From NCBI GenBank assembly GCA_022843025.1, contig JALHOL010000003.1, positions 62,001-126,000 of the forward strand: DNA of 64,000 nucleotides, read 5' to 3'. The notes beneath the pieces are model-generated. The model was not told the DNA's origin, ran no database searches, and saw only the letters and a list, made by a program, of their open reading frames with translations. Positions 25,829-33,506 of this stretch are shown piece after piece. This DNA is from Paracoccaceae bacterium. Lineage in GTDB: Bacteria > Pseudomonadota > Alphaproteobacteria > Rhodobacterales > Rhodobacteraceae. Both the position numbers and the translations under genes were made by a program. Each line of letters starts with the position of its first letter. Positions within the stretch are counted from its first letter, which is position 1.

Positions 25829-25960
25829 GCGTCGTCTCCTTTTTCCGGCGCGGGCCGTTGTGGCCGCGCTTGATGCCCGACCATCGGCCGGGCGGAAGAG
25901 AACGGAACGCGACAGCCTGACCATTCCCTGCCGGGCATCGCGCCGTTCCCTGTTGCATAT

Positions 25961-25985
25961 AAGGATCGGGCGCGGCCTTGGTTCC
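25961..25985 (-). promoter_or_regulatory. Near-consensus EcfG promoter of csbD
   Basis: On the minus strand GGAAC (25985-25981), 16 bases, then CCTT (25964-25961) in place of CGTT. It is 132 bases before the csbD ATG. One mismatch in the -10 box lowers confidence, but csbD is a classic general-stress gene. Confidence 0.45.
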
Positions 25986-26094
25986 ATTCGGGCGGAAAAT
26001 CGCCGCATCGTCGCGGGAGCTTGCCGATTGGGAGGTTTGCATTGGCAAAGCCTTGCCGGTCGCACAGGCATCCGGTCGATATGGACGGCGGGGC

Positions 26095-26119
26095 GGAACC
26101 TGATCATAGTGGGGGCGTT
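26095..26119 (+). promoter_or_regulatory. EcfG-type promoter of the AI-2E family gene
   Basis: GGAAC (26095-26099), 16 bases, CGTT (26116-26119). The leader to the ATG at 26314 would be about 190 bases (150 if the ATG at 26275 is used). Confidence 0.72.
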
Positions 26120-26313
26120 CTTGTCTGTGTTGCTTGCGGTTTCGCCCGACACGCCCTGCCCCGCCGCGCCGTGATGCGCGCCTTCCCCGACCCGACACAC
26201 CTTTCCGCCTTCTCATGGCACCTGCGCCCAGCCGGGACCTGCGTTCATTGGAACGATCCGGCGCGGGCAGTGCGATGGATTTCGATCTCTCTGCCTCAGA
26301 CAGGACCCTTGCC

Positions 26314-27405
26314 ATGACCGATGATCTGCCAGCCATACGCCGAACCCTTGGTCTGATCCTGCTGGTTCTGCTGACGATGGGCTTGTATTTCGCCAAGGAT
26401 GTGATCCTGCCCCTGCTGATGGGCACGCTGCTGGCGCTGACGCTGAGCCCACTGGTGCGGTACATGAACCGGTTCGGGCTGGCCCCGGTGGTGACGGCCT
26501 CGGCCCTGATCGCGCTGGTGGGGCTGATCATCGCGGGGGCGGCGCTTTTGTTCAGCGGCCCGGTGTCAGCATGGATCAACGATGCCCCGGCGTTGGGGGC
26601 GGAGTTAAAGGCCAAGTTGCAGGGTTTTGCAAATTCGCTGGCCGTCGTGCAGCAGGCCTCGAACCAGGTAGAGCAGTTCACCAATGGCGTCGCCGATCCG
26701 AATGTGCAGCGCGTGGCGATGGAATCGCCGGGGTTGCTGACCATGGCGGTCAGCAATGTGGCGTCGGTGATGGCGACGACCGTGGTGGCGCTGGTGCTGG
26801 CGCTGTTCCTGCTGGCGTCGGGTGATCTGTTCTATGTGAAGCTGATCGAGGCCTTTCCCCGCTTTGGTGACAAGAAGCGGGCGCTGCGGATCGTTTACGG
26901 GATTGAGCGGAGTGTGTCGCGCTATCTGGCGGTGGTGACGGTGATCAACATGGGGCTGGGCGCTGTGGTGGGGTTGGGTATGTGGGCCATCGGGATGCCA
27001 CAGCCCTTGGTCTGGGCCGTGATGACGTTTCTGGTGAACTACCTGCCCTATATCGGCCCGCTGTTCGGCGCCGGGCTTGTAACGGCAGTGGCAATTGTCA
27101 GTTTCGATCATCTGGGACAGGCGGCGCTTGCCCCGCTGGTGTTTCTGACCGCCACCACGATCGAGGGGCAGTTCGTGACGCCCGTCATCCTTGGGCGGCG
27201 GCTGGAATTGAATACCGTGTCGGTCTTTGTGACGGTGGTGTTCTGGGCCTGGCTTTGGGGGATTGCCGGGGCGTTGATGGCGGTGCCGTTCCTCGTTTGT
27301 TTGAAGGTGATCTGCGACAATGTGGAGTCGATGAGCACGCTGGGGAATTTTCTGGGGGCCGAGGCAGTGGCACCGGTGGAGAATGGGGCGGGCAGTCAGG
27401 TCTGA
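26314..27405 (+). CDS. AI-2E family transporter (PerM-like membrane protein)
   Basis: A 363-residue membrane protein of the AI-2 exporter/PerM family, with about seven or eight membrane segments: residues 10-50 (two), 55-85, 150-175, then a group at 215-335. Family landmarks are DVILPLLMG, the loop with FPRFGDKKRALRI, and PYIGPLFGAG followed by TTIEGQFVTPVILGRRLELN. Substrates in the family are diverse, so AI-2 export is not assumed. I chose ATG 26314; an in-frame ATG at 26275 is possible. An EcfG-type promoter upstream places it in the stress island. Confidence 0.85.
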   Translation: MTDDLPAIRRTLGLILLVLLTMGLYFAKDVILPLLMGTLLALTLSPLVRYMNRFGLAPVVTASALIALVGLIIAGAALLFSGPVSAWINDAPALGAELKAKLQGFANSLAVVQQASNQVEQFTNGVADPNVQRVAMESPGLLTMAVSNVASVMATTVVALVLALFLLASGDLFYVKLIEAFPRFGDKKRALRIVYGIERSVSRYLAVVTVINMGLGAVVGLGMWAIGMPQPLVWAVMTFLVNYLPYIGPLFGAGLVTAVAIVSFDHLGQAALAPLVFLTATTIEGQFVTPVILGRRLELNTVSVFVTVVFWAWLWGIAGALMAVPFLVCLKVICDNVESMSTLGNFLGAEAVAPVENGAGSQV

Positions 27406-27409
27406 CGGG

Positions 27410-27439
27410 TTGCAATCTGGGCCAATTCATCCATATAAC
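27410..27439 (+). promoter_or_regulatory. Sigma-70-like promoter of the ribbon-helix-helix gene
   Basis: TTGCAA (27410-27415), 18 bases, TATAAC (27434-27439). The -10 box falls inside the left arm of the operator at 27431-27460, so regulator binding would block transcription. Confidence 0.5.
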
Positions 27440-27460
27440 ATCCAAGTGGATGGTATATGG
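27431..27460. promoter_or_regulatory. 30-bp palindromic operator, probably for the adjacent ribbon-helix-helix protein
   Basis: Two 13-base arms, CCATATAACATCC (27431-27443) and GGATGGTATATGG (27448-27460), separated by AAGT. The arms are inverted repeats with one mismatch in 13. It lies immediately before the start codon of a ribbon-helix-helix protein and over the predicted -10 box, the usual place for autoregulation. Confidence 0.75.
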
Positions 27461-27461
27461 A

Positions 27462-27896
27462 ATGCAAATGCCGAAATCAGCCCTGCCCTCCCTGCCGCTG
27501 GCAGGAAAACTGCCCGAGTCGGAAAAGATCACAATCAACCTTGGTTTTGTTGATCTTGGGCAGATCGATCTGTTGGTGCGCGAGGGTTTCTATTCCAACC
27601 GCAGTGATTTCATCCGAACCGCGATCCGCAACCAGATCGACCGCCATGCCGAGACGGTACGGCAGGTCGTGACGCGCAAGAGCGTGCATCTTGGCCTGCG
27701 CCAGATCACGCGGGCAGAGCTGGAAGCGGCGCAGGCGGCGGGAGAGAGGCTTGAGCTGCGCGTGCTGGGGCTGGCCGTGATGGATACCGATGTGACGGCA
27801 GAACTGGCGCGGGCGACCATTCAGGGATTGACGATCCTTGGCGCGTTTCATGCCAGCGAGGCCGTCAAGGCGGCGCTGGCCGACAGGATCGGCTGA
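27462..27896 (+). CDS. Ribbon-helix-helix (CopG/ParD-type) regulator
   Basis: A 144-residue protein. Residues about 23-62 form the ribbon-helix-helix fold: ITINLGFVDLGQIDLLVREG, then YSNRSDFIRTAIRNQI, including the typical turn before SDFIRTAIR. The C-terminal 80 residues (LELRVLGLAVMDTDVTAELA) are unlike NikR and unknown to me; they may bind a signal. Possible starts are 27450, 27462 and 27468; the first overlaps the operator and would leave a leader of only a few bases, so 27462 or 27468 is likelier. The 30-bp palindrome just upstream is the expected autoregulatory site. It precedes the PHB-depolymerase-like gene by 62 bases and may control it too. Confidence 0.8.
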   Translation: MQMPKSALPSLPLAGKLPESEKITINLGFVDLGQIDLLVREGFYSNRSDFIRTAIRNQIDRHAETVRQVVTRKSVHLGLRQITRAELEAAQAAGERLELRVLGLAVMDTDVTAELARATIQGLTILGAFHASEAVKAALADRIG

Positions 27897-27958
27897 TCCC
27901 GGCAAGACCTGACACGATGCCCGGGCACCGGGATCGACCCATTTGAGGAATGCACGAC

Positions 27959-29152
27959 ATGACCACCCCCTTTCAGCGCGACATGGCCCGTGCCACCGAA
28001 CTGACCCGCACCGGAAAGTTGCAGGAGGCGACCGCCCTGATCCGCCGCTTGTTGCAGGGTGATGGTGCATCGCCAGAGCGCACAAGTGCCGCGCAGATTG
28101 CGCCTGATGATGTGATCGAGGGCGCGTTCACCCGGCTGGAAGATGCGCCAGCACCTGCGGATGCCCCAGTGACTGAACCCGCAAAGGCCAAGCCTGCCAG
28201 GGCCAAGCGCGCTGCGCCGGGCAAGACGGGGTTGGCCGAGACGCTGCGCAAGATTGCGGCGGGCGGGATGCCTGCGCATGGGCCGCTTGCCTCTGCCCCG
28301 CCGGTGGCTGACGGCGCGGCGTTTCTGTCGCTTTCCTATCGGTCGCCGCAGGGGAGCCGTGAGTATCGGCTTTATGTGCCTGCCCATCGGCCTGCGGGCC
28401 TGATGCCGCTGGTGGTGATGCTGCATGGCTGCACGCAATCGCCCGAGGATTTTGCGCGGGGCACGGGGATGAATGCATTGGCCGAGGAATTCGGGTGCCT
28501 GATCGCCTATCCGGCGCAGCCTGCAGGGGCCAATGCGCAGAAATGCTGGAACTGGTTCCGGCCTGAAGATCAGGAACGCGGACGCGGCGAGACGGCGCTG
28601 ATTGCAGGCCTGACGCGGGAGATACAGGCCAATTACCCGGCCGATCCGGCGCGGACCTATATCGCCGGTCTGTCGGCGGGGGGTGCGGCGGCAGCGCTGA
28701 TGGCGGCGGCCTATCCCGATGTCTTTGCCGCCGTGGGTGTGCATTCCGGCCTGCCCGCGCAGGGTGCGCGCGACATTCCGTCGGCCTTTGCGGCGATGCG
28801 CGGCGGCACGACGGGGGCGCCCCATGCGACGGCCTTGCCGACCATCGTCTTTCACGGGCTGGCCGATGCCACGGTGCATCCCGCCAATGGCGCGGCCAGC
28901 CTTGCGCAGGCGCTGCCTGCCATGCCCGCCCTGCGCCGCAGCACGCGCAAAGGCACCTCGCCCGGCGGGCGGGCGCATCGGGTGACGGAGCACCGCCATG
29001 CCGATGGCCGCAGCTTTGCCGAGCATTGGGAGATCGAGGGCGCAGGCCATGCCTGGGCGGGCGGGGACGCGGGCGGAAGTTATACCGATCCGGCAGGACC
29101 GGATGCATCGGCCCAGATGCTGCGGTTCTTCTTGCAGCACAAACGGGCCTGA
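27959..29152 (+). CDS. PHB depolymerase family esterase
   Basis: A 397-residue alpha/beta hydrolase of the poly(3-hydroxybutyrate) depolymerase / LpqC esterase family. The catalytic domain is about residues 120-397: oxyanion motif MLHGCTQ near 154, nucleophile box GLSAGG with Ser239, a late aspartate in FHGLADATVHP, and the histidine in GAGHAW near 367. There is no signal peptide, so it is cytoplasmic and may act on intracellular polymer. The first 115 residues are helical and low in complexity, perhaps a granule-binding segment. I prefer ATG 27959, nine bases after GAGGA, over ATG 27950. Confidence 0.85.
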   Translation: MTTPFQRDMARATELTRTGKLQEATALIRRLLQGDGASPERTSAAQIAPDDVIEGAFTRLEDAPAPADAPVTEPAKAKPARAKRAAPGKTGLAETLRKIAAGGMPAHGPLASAPPVADGAAFLSLSYRSPQGSREYRLYVPAHRPAGLMPLVVMLHGCTQSPEDFARGTGMNALAEEFGCLIAYPAQPAGANAQKCWNWFRPEDQERGRGETALIAGLTREIQANYPADPARTYIAGLSAGGAAAALMAAAYPDVFAAVGVHSGLPAQGARDIPSAFAAMRGGTTGAPHATALPTIVFHGLADATVHPANGAASLAQALPAMPALRRSTRKGTSPGGRAHRVTEHRHADGRSFAEHWEIEGAGHAWAGGDAGGSYTDPAGPDASAQMLRFFLQHKRA

Positions 29153-29243
29153 GGGCGGGTTTCCCGGTCCCATCTGGACCTGTGCCGCCATAGGCGGTTC
29201 GCCGCCCGTTCGGGGCTTTCTGTCAGAAATCGGCATCTGCGGG

Positions 29244-29268
29244 GGAACGTCTGCACCGGGCGGGCGTT
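29244..29268 (+). promoter_or_regulatory. EcfG-type promoter of the GlsB-YidB-YciF unit
   Basis: GGAAC (29244-29248), 16 bases, CGTT (29265-29268), exact consensus, 38 bases before the ATG at 29307. It probably drives three genes up to the terminator at 30642. Confidence 0.85.
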
Positions 29269-29306
29269 TCCCCTGCACATGCGGAAACGACCGACAGGAG
29301 CCCATC

Positions 29307-29558
29307 ATGGGAATTATCTGGACCATCATCATCGGCTTTGTGGCCGGGGTCATCGCCAAGTTCATCACGCCGGGCGACAATGAACCGTCGGGCTTTATCC
29401 TGACCACGTTGCTGGGTGTGATCGGGGCCTTTGTGGCCACCTATCTGGGCCAATCGCTGGGCTGGTACATGCCGGGCCAAGGCGCGGGCCTGATCGGGGC
29501 CGCTGTCGGCGCGATCATCGTGCTGTTGGTCTGGGGCATGGTGCGCAAGCGCGCCTGA
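29307..29558 (+). CDS. GlsB/YeaQ/YmgE family stress-response membrane protein
   Basis: An 83-residue protein with three membrane helices (WTIIIGFVAGVIAKFI, FILTTLLGVIGAFVATYLG, LIGAAVGAIIVLLVWGM) and the glycine-rich pattern of the transglycosylase-associated/GlsB family. The family is linked to envelope stress; a molecular activity is not established. The start follows CAGGAG. It is the first gene after the EcfG promoter at 29244-29268. Confidence 0.9.
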   Translation: MGIIWTIIIGFVAGVIAKFITPGDNEPSGFILTTLLGVIGAFVATYLGQSLGWYMPGQGAGLIGAAVGAIIVLLVWGMVRKRA

Positions 29559-29593
29559 CCCTTTCCGAAGCCTGAGGAAAAAGGAACATCGAC

Positions 29594-30100
29594 ATGTCGA
29601 AATCAACACCATCCCTGATGGCCTTGCTGGGGCTTGTGGCCTTTGCCGGATACCAGAACCGCGCGCGCATCGCCGATATGCTGGCTGATGCCCGCCAGAA
29701 CCGCGCCGGCGCCGATGGCAATCCGCCCGAGCAGGGGGGCTTTCTGGCGGAGATCGGGCAGATAATCCAACCCGGCCCGTCCGGTGTGGGCACGGCTGGC
29801 ACGGGTTTTTCCAGCGCGGGCCTTTCTGCGGCGCTGCGCGATCTGAAGGACCGCTTTACGGCGACCGGTCAGGGCGAGGCGGCGGAAAGCTGGATCTCGA
29901 CCGAGGCGAACCGTCCGCTGAACGTGGAGGCGCTGGAAGCCGCGCTTGGGCCAGAAACGCTGGACGATCTCGCCCGCAAGACCGGCATTTCGCGCGCGGA
30001 GCTGCTGCTACGGTTGAATGTGGCCCTGCCCGAGGTCGTGGACAGCATGACACCTGAAGGCCGCCTTCCCACCGACGGCGGCACGCAATTCAACCTCTGA
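29594..30100 (+). CDS. YidB/DUF937-like protein
   Basis: A 168-residue protein. The first 20 residues are hydrophobic (MALLGLVAFAGYQ). Residues 45-80 are a flexible glycine/proline-rich linker. The C-terminal 80 residues match the YidB/DUF937 domain (SWISTEANRPLNVEALEAALG, then LARKTGISRAELLLRLNVALPEVVDSMTPEG). No enzymatic activity is known for the family. It lies 35 bases after the GlsB-type gene and 32 bases before the YciF-like gene, in the same EcfG-driven unit. Confidence 0.85.
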   Translation: MSKSTPSLMALLGLVAFAGYQNRARIADMLADARQNRAGADGNPPEQGGFLAEIGQIIQPGPSGVGTAGTGFSSAGLSAALRDLKDRFTATGQGEAAESWISTEANRPLNVEALEAALGPETLDDLARKTGISRAELLLRLNVALPEVVDSMTPEGRLPTDGGTQFNL

Positions 30101-30132
30101 TCCCATCAATTCCGTCCAGAAAGGACATTCCG

Positions 30133-30618
30133 ATGAAAACCCTAGCCGAAGCGTTCCACCACACCCTGCAAGACATCTATTATGCCGAACAGGCGCTAAC
30201 CAAGGCCCTGCCGAAAGTGGCAAGCGCGGCCAAGAACACCGAGTTCAAGGCGCTTGTCACCGAGCATCTGGCGGAGACCAAGGAACAGATCAAGCTGCTG
30301 GACAAGGTCTTTGCCGCGATCGGCGAAAAGGCCGCTGGCGTGAAATGCGATGCGATGGACGGTCTGATCAAGGAAACCGATGGCATCATCAAGGAAGCGT
30401 CTGGCGTGGCGCTGGATGCCAGCCTGATCGCCGCCGCGCAGGCGGTCGAGCATTACGAGATCGCCCGTTACGGCACGCTGCGCGAATGGGCCAAGGTGTT
30501 GGGCCATACCGAGGCGCATGATCTGCTGAGCCAGATCCTTGATATGGAAAAGGCCGCCAATTCAAAACTGACGGGCCTTGCCGTGACGGCTGTGAACGTG
30601 TCCAGCAAGGCGGCGTGA
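30133..30618 (+). CDS. YciE/YciF-like ferritin-fold stress protein (DUF892)
   Basis: A 161-residue four-helix protein of the DUF892 family. The N-terminal helix has the conserved LAEAFHHTLQDIYYAEQALT with putative metal-binding Glu/His, followed by EHLAETKEQI, then a C-terminal helix with the AVEHYEIARYGTLREWA signature. The family has a ferritin-like fold with a di-metal site and is strongly induced by stress in many bacteria. The start follows AAAGGACATTCCG. It is the last gene of the EcfG unit and is followed by a terminator. Confidence 0.9.
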   Translation: MKTLAEAFHHTLQDIYYAEQALTKALPKVASAAKNTEFKALVTEHLAETKEQIKLLDKVFAAIGEKAAGVKCDAMDGLIKETDGIIKEASGVALDASLIAAAQAVEHYEIARYGTLREWAKVLGHTEAHDLLSQILDMEKAANSKLTGLAVTAVNVSSKAA

Positions 30619-30641
30619 TCGCCTGACAACGGACCGGAAAG

Positions 30642-30671
30642 AAGGCCGCATCCCATGGGTGCGGCCTTTTT
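30642..30671 (+). terminator. Rho-independent terminator
   Basis: A 9-bp stem AAGGCCGCA/TGCGGCCTT with a self-complementary loop (TCCCATGGG), followed by TTTCG. It ends the stress unit, 23 bases after its last stop codon. Confidence 0.85.
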
Positions 30672-30674
30672 CGT

Positions 30675-31568
30675 TCAGGCCGCGCGGGCCGAAGAGGGAA
30701 AGACCAAGGGTTCGGCCACCGGGCGGGTTTGCAACAGGTCTGCGATCTGCGCGTCGGTCAGGTCATCGGCAAGTTTGTCGGACCAGACGCGGAACAGCGT
30801 CAGCTTGTGCAGGCCAAAGGAGGTGATCATCGCCACATCCGAAGCATCCGATCCACGCACCATCAACACGCGGCCCATGCGGGGCGTGTTGTAGCGCGCG
30901 TCAAACGTGTGCCAGCGGTGATCAAGATAGACCTCGAACCAAGCGCAGAAATCGCCCGGGCCGGAATAAGGGATGCCGATATCACCCAAATACCCGCTGG
31001 CATAGCGGGCAGGGATGTTCATGGCCCGGCAGAGCGCGATGGCCAGATGGGCGAAATCGCGGCAGACGCCGGTCTTTTCGCGGAACACCTCGGACGCGGT
31101 CTTGCTGGCGCGGCCGAACTGGTAGCCAAAGGTGACGTGGCGATGCACGAAATCGGTGATCGCCTGCACCCTGCCCCAACCTTCCGGAAAGCCCGCGAAC
31201 AAGGCCCAGGCCTGTTGCAGAAGGTTGTCGCTGTCGCAATAGCGGCTGGGGATGAGGTGTTGCAGCACGTCATCGGGCAGGTCCGGGATCGGGTGCTGGC
31301 GCGCCTGCGGCCATTGCGGATCGGGCAGACCGTCCACCTCGATCGCGAAATCGGTCCAGAGCCGGGATGGCCCGACGGGGGCGACGATGCGGGTGATGGC
31401 ATTGCCGAACCGGTCGAGATAGCGGTGCGTGGGCGTATCGGGGGCCACGCGGACATGGTCCTGCCCGATGATGCGCCCTGCCCCATCGCCATGGCTGGAC
31501 AGGGCCAGAAGCATGGGCACCGGGACGGGGCTTTCCAGTTCAATCTCGAATCCGCAGCGGATCAGCAT
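30675..31568 (-). CDS. Transglutaminase-like family protein
   Basis: A 297-residue protein with the bacterial transglutaminase N-terminal beta domain (about 1-80) and the cysteine-protease-like core. The catalytic triad is visible: Cys169 in KTGVCRDFAH, His220 in HRWHTFDARYN and Asp223. There is no signal peptide. Proteins of this type are thought to act as proteases or amide-processing enzymes rather than true cross-linkers. An exact EcfG-type promoter (31624-31649) lies 56 bases before the ATG, making it another likely stress-regulon member. Confidence 0.88.
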   Translation of the reverse strand: MLIRCGFEIELESPVPVPMLLALSSHGDGAGRIIGQDHVRVAPDTPTHRYLDRFGNAITRIVAPVGPSRLWTDFAIEVDGLPDPQWPQARQHPIPDLPDDVLQHLIPSRYCDSDNLLQQAWALFAGFPEGWGRVQAITDFVHRHVTFGYQFGRASKTASEVFREKTGVCRDFAHLAIALCRAMNIPARYASGYLGDIGIPYSGPGDFCAWFEVYLDHRWHTFDARYNTPRMGRVLMVRGSDASDVAMITSFGLHKLTLFRVWSDKLADDLTDAQIADLLQTRPVAEPLVFPSSARAA

Positions 31569-31623
31569 GTCAGCAGCCCTGTCTTCATTTGTCCGGCGTG
31601 CGGTCAGTCTAACCGCATCTGCA

Positions 31624-31649
31624 AACGCGCGACCAGCAGGTTGCGTTCC
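31624..31649 (-). promoter_or_regulatory. EcfG-type promoter of the transglutaminase gene
   Basis: On the minus strand GGAAC (31649-31645), 17 bases, CGTT (31627-31624). The -10 box is 55 bases from the ATG at 31568. Confidence 0.78.
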
Positions 31650-31755
31650 AGCCTGCCCCTTTGCCGGGGGTCAGGGTGGGTTGCCTGCCTGCAAATGAGG
31701 CGAAAAGGGCCGGGATGGGATGCGGTAGGGCTACTGAGGTGGAATGCGCAACCAG

Positions 31756-32226
31756 TCAGGTTGCATCCGCCACATCGCCAAAGCCCTGCGGGATGCGCCG
31801 GGCGGGATCGCCGGACAGGCCCGCCTCTGCCATCAGATCGCTGGCCATCAGGTCGGTGTTGGGGCCTGCGGCCATGATATGCGCCCAGATATCGCGCGCC
31901 GCCGGGGCGATGCGCGGCTGCGTCACGGCGCGGGCAGTGTGAAGCCAGACGGTCAGGCCATCGCTGCTGTCATAGGCGCGGGCCTTGCGCAGGGCGGCGA
32001 TGCGGGTTTGGGCGGCCGCGATGAACCGGGTGATAGCAGCGGGTTTCCACGATGCCAGATGATGCAGATCCTGCCCTTCGGCGAGATAGGACACCTCCCA
32101 GAACCGAGCGGTGGCAGCATAGCTGTCGCGGATATGCGGCTTGGCACCGTCCAACCGGTCGGCCATGGCGCGCGCGTCATCCACCAAGGCGGCGATGGCC
32201 TTTTCCTGCTTCCAGTCGCTGAACAT
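31756..32226 (-). CDS. Conserved-looking protein of unknown function
   Basis: A 156-residue soluble, mainly helical protein beginning MFSDWKQEKAIAALVDDARAM. Motifs such as ARFWEVSYLAEG and LASWKPAAITRFIAAAQTRI show a coding-type pattern, but I recognise no domain. The ATG at 32226 follows AAGGAGCC; the long upstream extension of the frame is arginine-rich and runs through the next gene on the same strand, so it is not used. It lies 59 bases beyond the last glycosyltransferase gene and may be cotranscribed. Confidence 0.65.
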   Translation of the reverse strand: MFSDWKQEKAIAALVDDARAMADRLDGAKPHIRDSYAATARFWEVSYLAEGQDLHHLASWKPAAITRFIAAAQTRIAALRKARAYDSSDGLTVWLHTARAVTQPRIAPAARDIWAHIMAAGPNTDLMASDLMAEAGLSGDPARRIPQGFGDVADAT

Positions 32227-32285
32227 CGGGGCTCCTTCTGTGCGGGGCCAAGCTAGCAGGTGGAGGGGGGCAAGGCCACAGGGGG

Positions 32286-33506
32286 CTAGTGCCGCCCGGG
32301 CGCGAGTTTGGGCTGGCCCAGCGATGCGAGTGCGGTGGCGTAGCTGGCGACGGCGCCGGCGACGGAATACTCGCGCAGGCCGATGGCGTGGCAAGTCTGG
32401 CGCAGTGCCGCGCGGGCGGGAAGGACAGTGTCGACGATCCAGGTGAGGGTCTGGTCCAGTTCCCCCGGCTCGGCGGATCGGAAAACACCTTCCGCAGCAA
32501 GATCGGCCGTGTTGCCGACGCCGGGCGTGCCTATGACGGGCAAGCCCGCCAACAGGTATTCGCCCATCTTGATGGGCAGCACGGCGCGAGTGGAAAAGGC
32601 GGGCAGCCGCAGGGCAAGTCCCAGATCGCAACCGGCCAGTTCGGCGGGAACGTCTTCGGGGCGCGGCGCGCGCAGGTCGATCCAATCGGCCTGAAGCAGG
32701 CCGCGGTGGGCAAGCTCGGCCTGCACGGCATCGGTGGCCTGCGAGATCACGCGAAAGCGCAGGTCGGGGACGCGGGCGCGCAGGCGTTGGGCCACATCCA
32801 GCATGTCGGGCAGGCGGTATTGCGCGCCGATGGAGCCGCAATAGCACAGCACGGGTGCGGCATCGGGCCGGGGTGCAGCCAAGGCGTGGATGAATGGGGC
32901 GGGATCGACACCGTTCGACACCAGATGGCAGCGATCCGCCGTCAACCTGCCCCCGGCGCGGGCAAGCAGGATGTCGCGCGAGGCTGCGGTGCGGGTCAGA
33001 ACCGTGTCGGCGCGCAGCAGCATCTGCATCTCAATATCGCGCAGGAAGCGGTAGGTCAGGCTGGTGGGCGAGAGGCCGGTGAAATCCACCCGCTCATCGG
33101 CATGAAGGCCATCGGCATCGAAGACGATGTTCAACGCCGCCTGTTCTGCCGCCCGCAGCCGCAGCACGGCCAGCGCGGGCAGCAGGCTGCGCGGCATCAG
33201 CGTGTCAATCTGCCAATCTGCCACCGCCCGGCGGATCGCGCGCGACCCGAGGATGGCCGTCAGGGACGGCCCCAGCGGCCCGCCCCGGCGTAGGATGATC
33301 TGTGCGCGATAAGGCACGCCCGCCGCATGGCAGAGATCGGCCCGGTGCTGGATCAGGGCGGGTTCGCCCCAGCAGAATTGCAGGACATGCGCGCGGTAGC
33401 CCCGGTCGGCCAGACCGGCGAGAATGGGCAGGAACAGGCGTTCGAGATAGTTGGTCTGGGGGCCGTCCCAGGTGATGAACAGGATGTTGCGGACCGCCGG
33501 TCTCAT
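32286..33506 (-). CDS. Glycosyltransferase (GT4-like, GT-B fold)
   Basis: A 406-residue protein with the N-terminal pattern ILFITWDGPQTNYLERLFLPIL and a C-terminal donor domain: NGVDPAPF near residue 205, CYCGSIGAQYRLPDML, and an IKMGEYLLAGLPVIGTPGVGN nucleotide-sugar site near 335. It should add a sugar to a lipid-linked or surface polysaccharide; donor and acceptor are unknown. Its ATG overlaps the stop of the preceding glycosyltransferase gene (ATGA), so the three transferases at 32.3-35.6 kb form one coupled operon. Confidence 0.82.
   Translation of the reverse strand: MRPAVRNILFITWDGPQTNYLERLFLPILAGLADRGYRAHVLQFCWGEPALIQHRADLCHAAGVPYRAQIILRRGGPLGPSLTAILGSRAIRRAVADWQIDTLMPRSLLPALAVLRLRAAEQAALNIVFDADGLHADERVDFTGLSPTSLTYRFLRDIEMQMLLRADTVLTRTAASRDILLARAGGRLTADRCHLVSNGVDPAPFIHALAAPRPDAAPVLCYCGSIGAQYRLPDMLDVAQRLRARVPDLRFRVISQATDAVQAELAHRGLLQADWIDLRAPRPEDVPAELAGCDLGLALRLPAFSTRAVLPIKMGEYLLAGLPVIGTPGVGNTADLAAEGVFRSAEPGELDQTLTWIVDTVLPARAALRQTCHAIGLREYSVAGAVASYATALASLGQPKLAPGRH

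Larger units (their letters stand above)
25829..26313. other. 485-base divergent region between csbD and the AI-2E-type gene
   Basis: Open frames here do not look coding. The region has a near-match EcfG promoter toward csbD (25961-25985) and an exact one toward the exporter gene (26095-26119). Confidence 0.5.
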
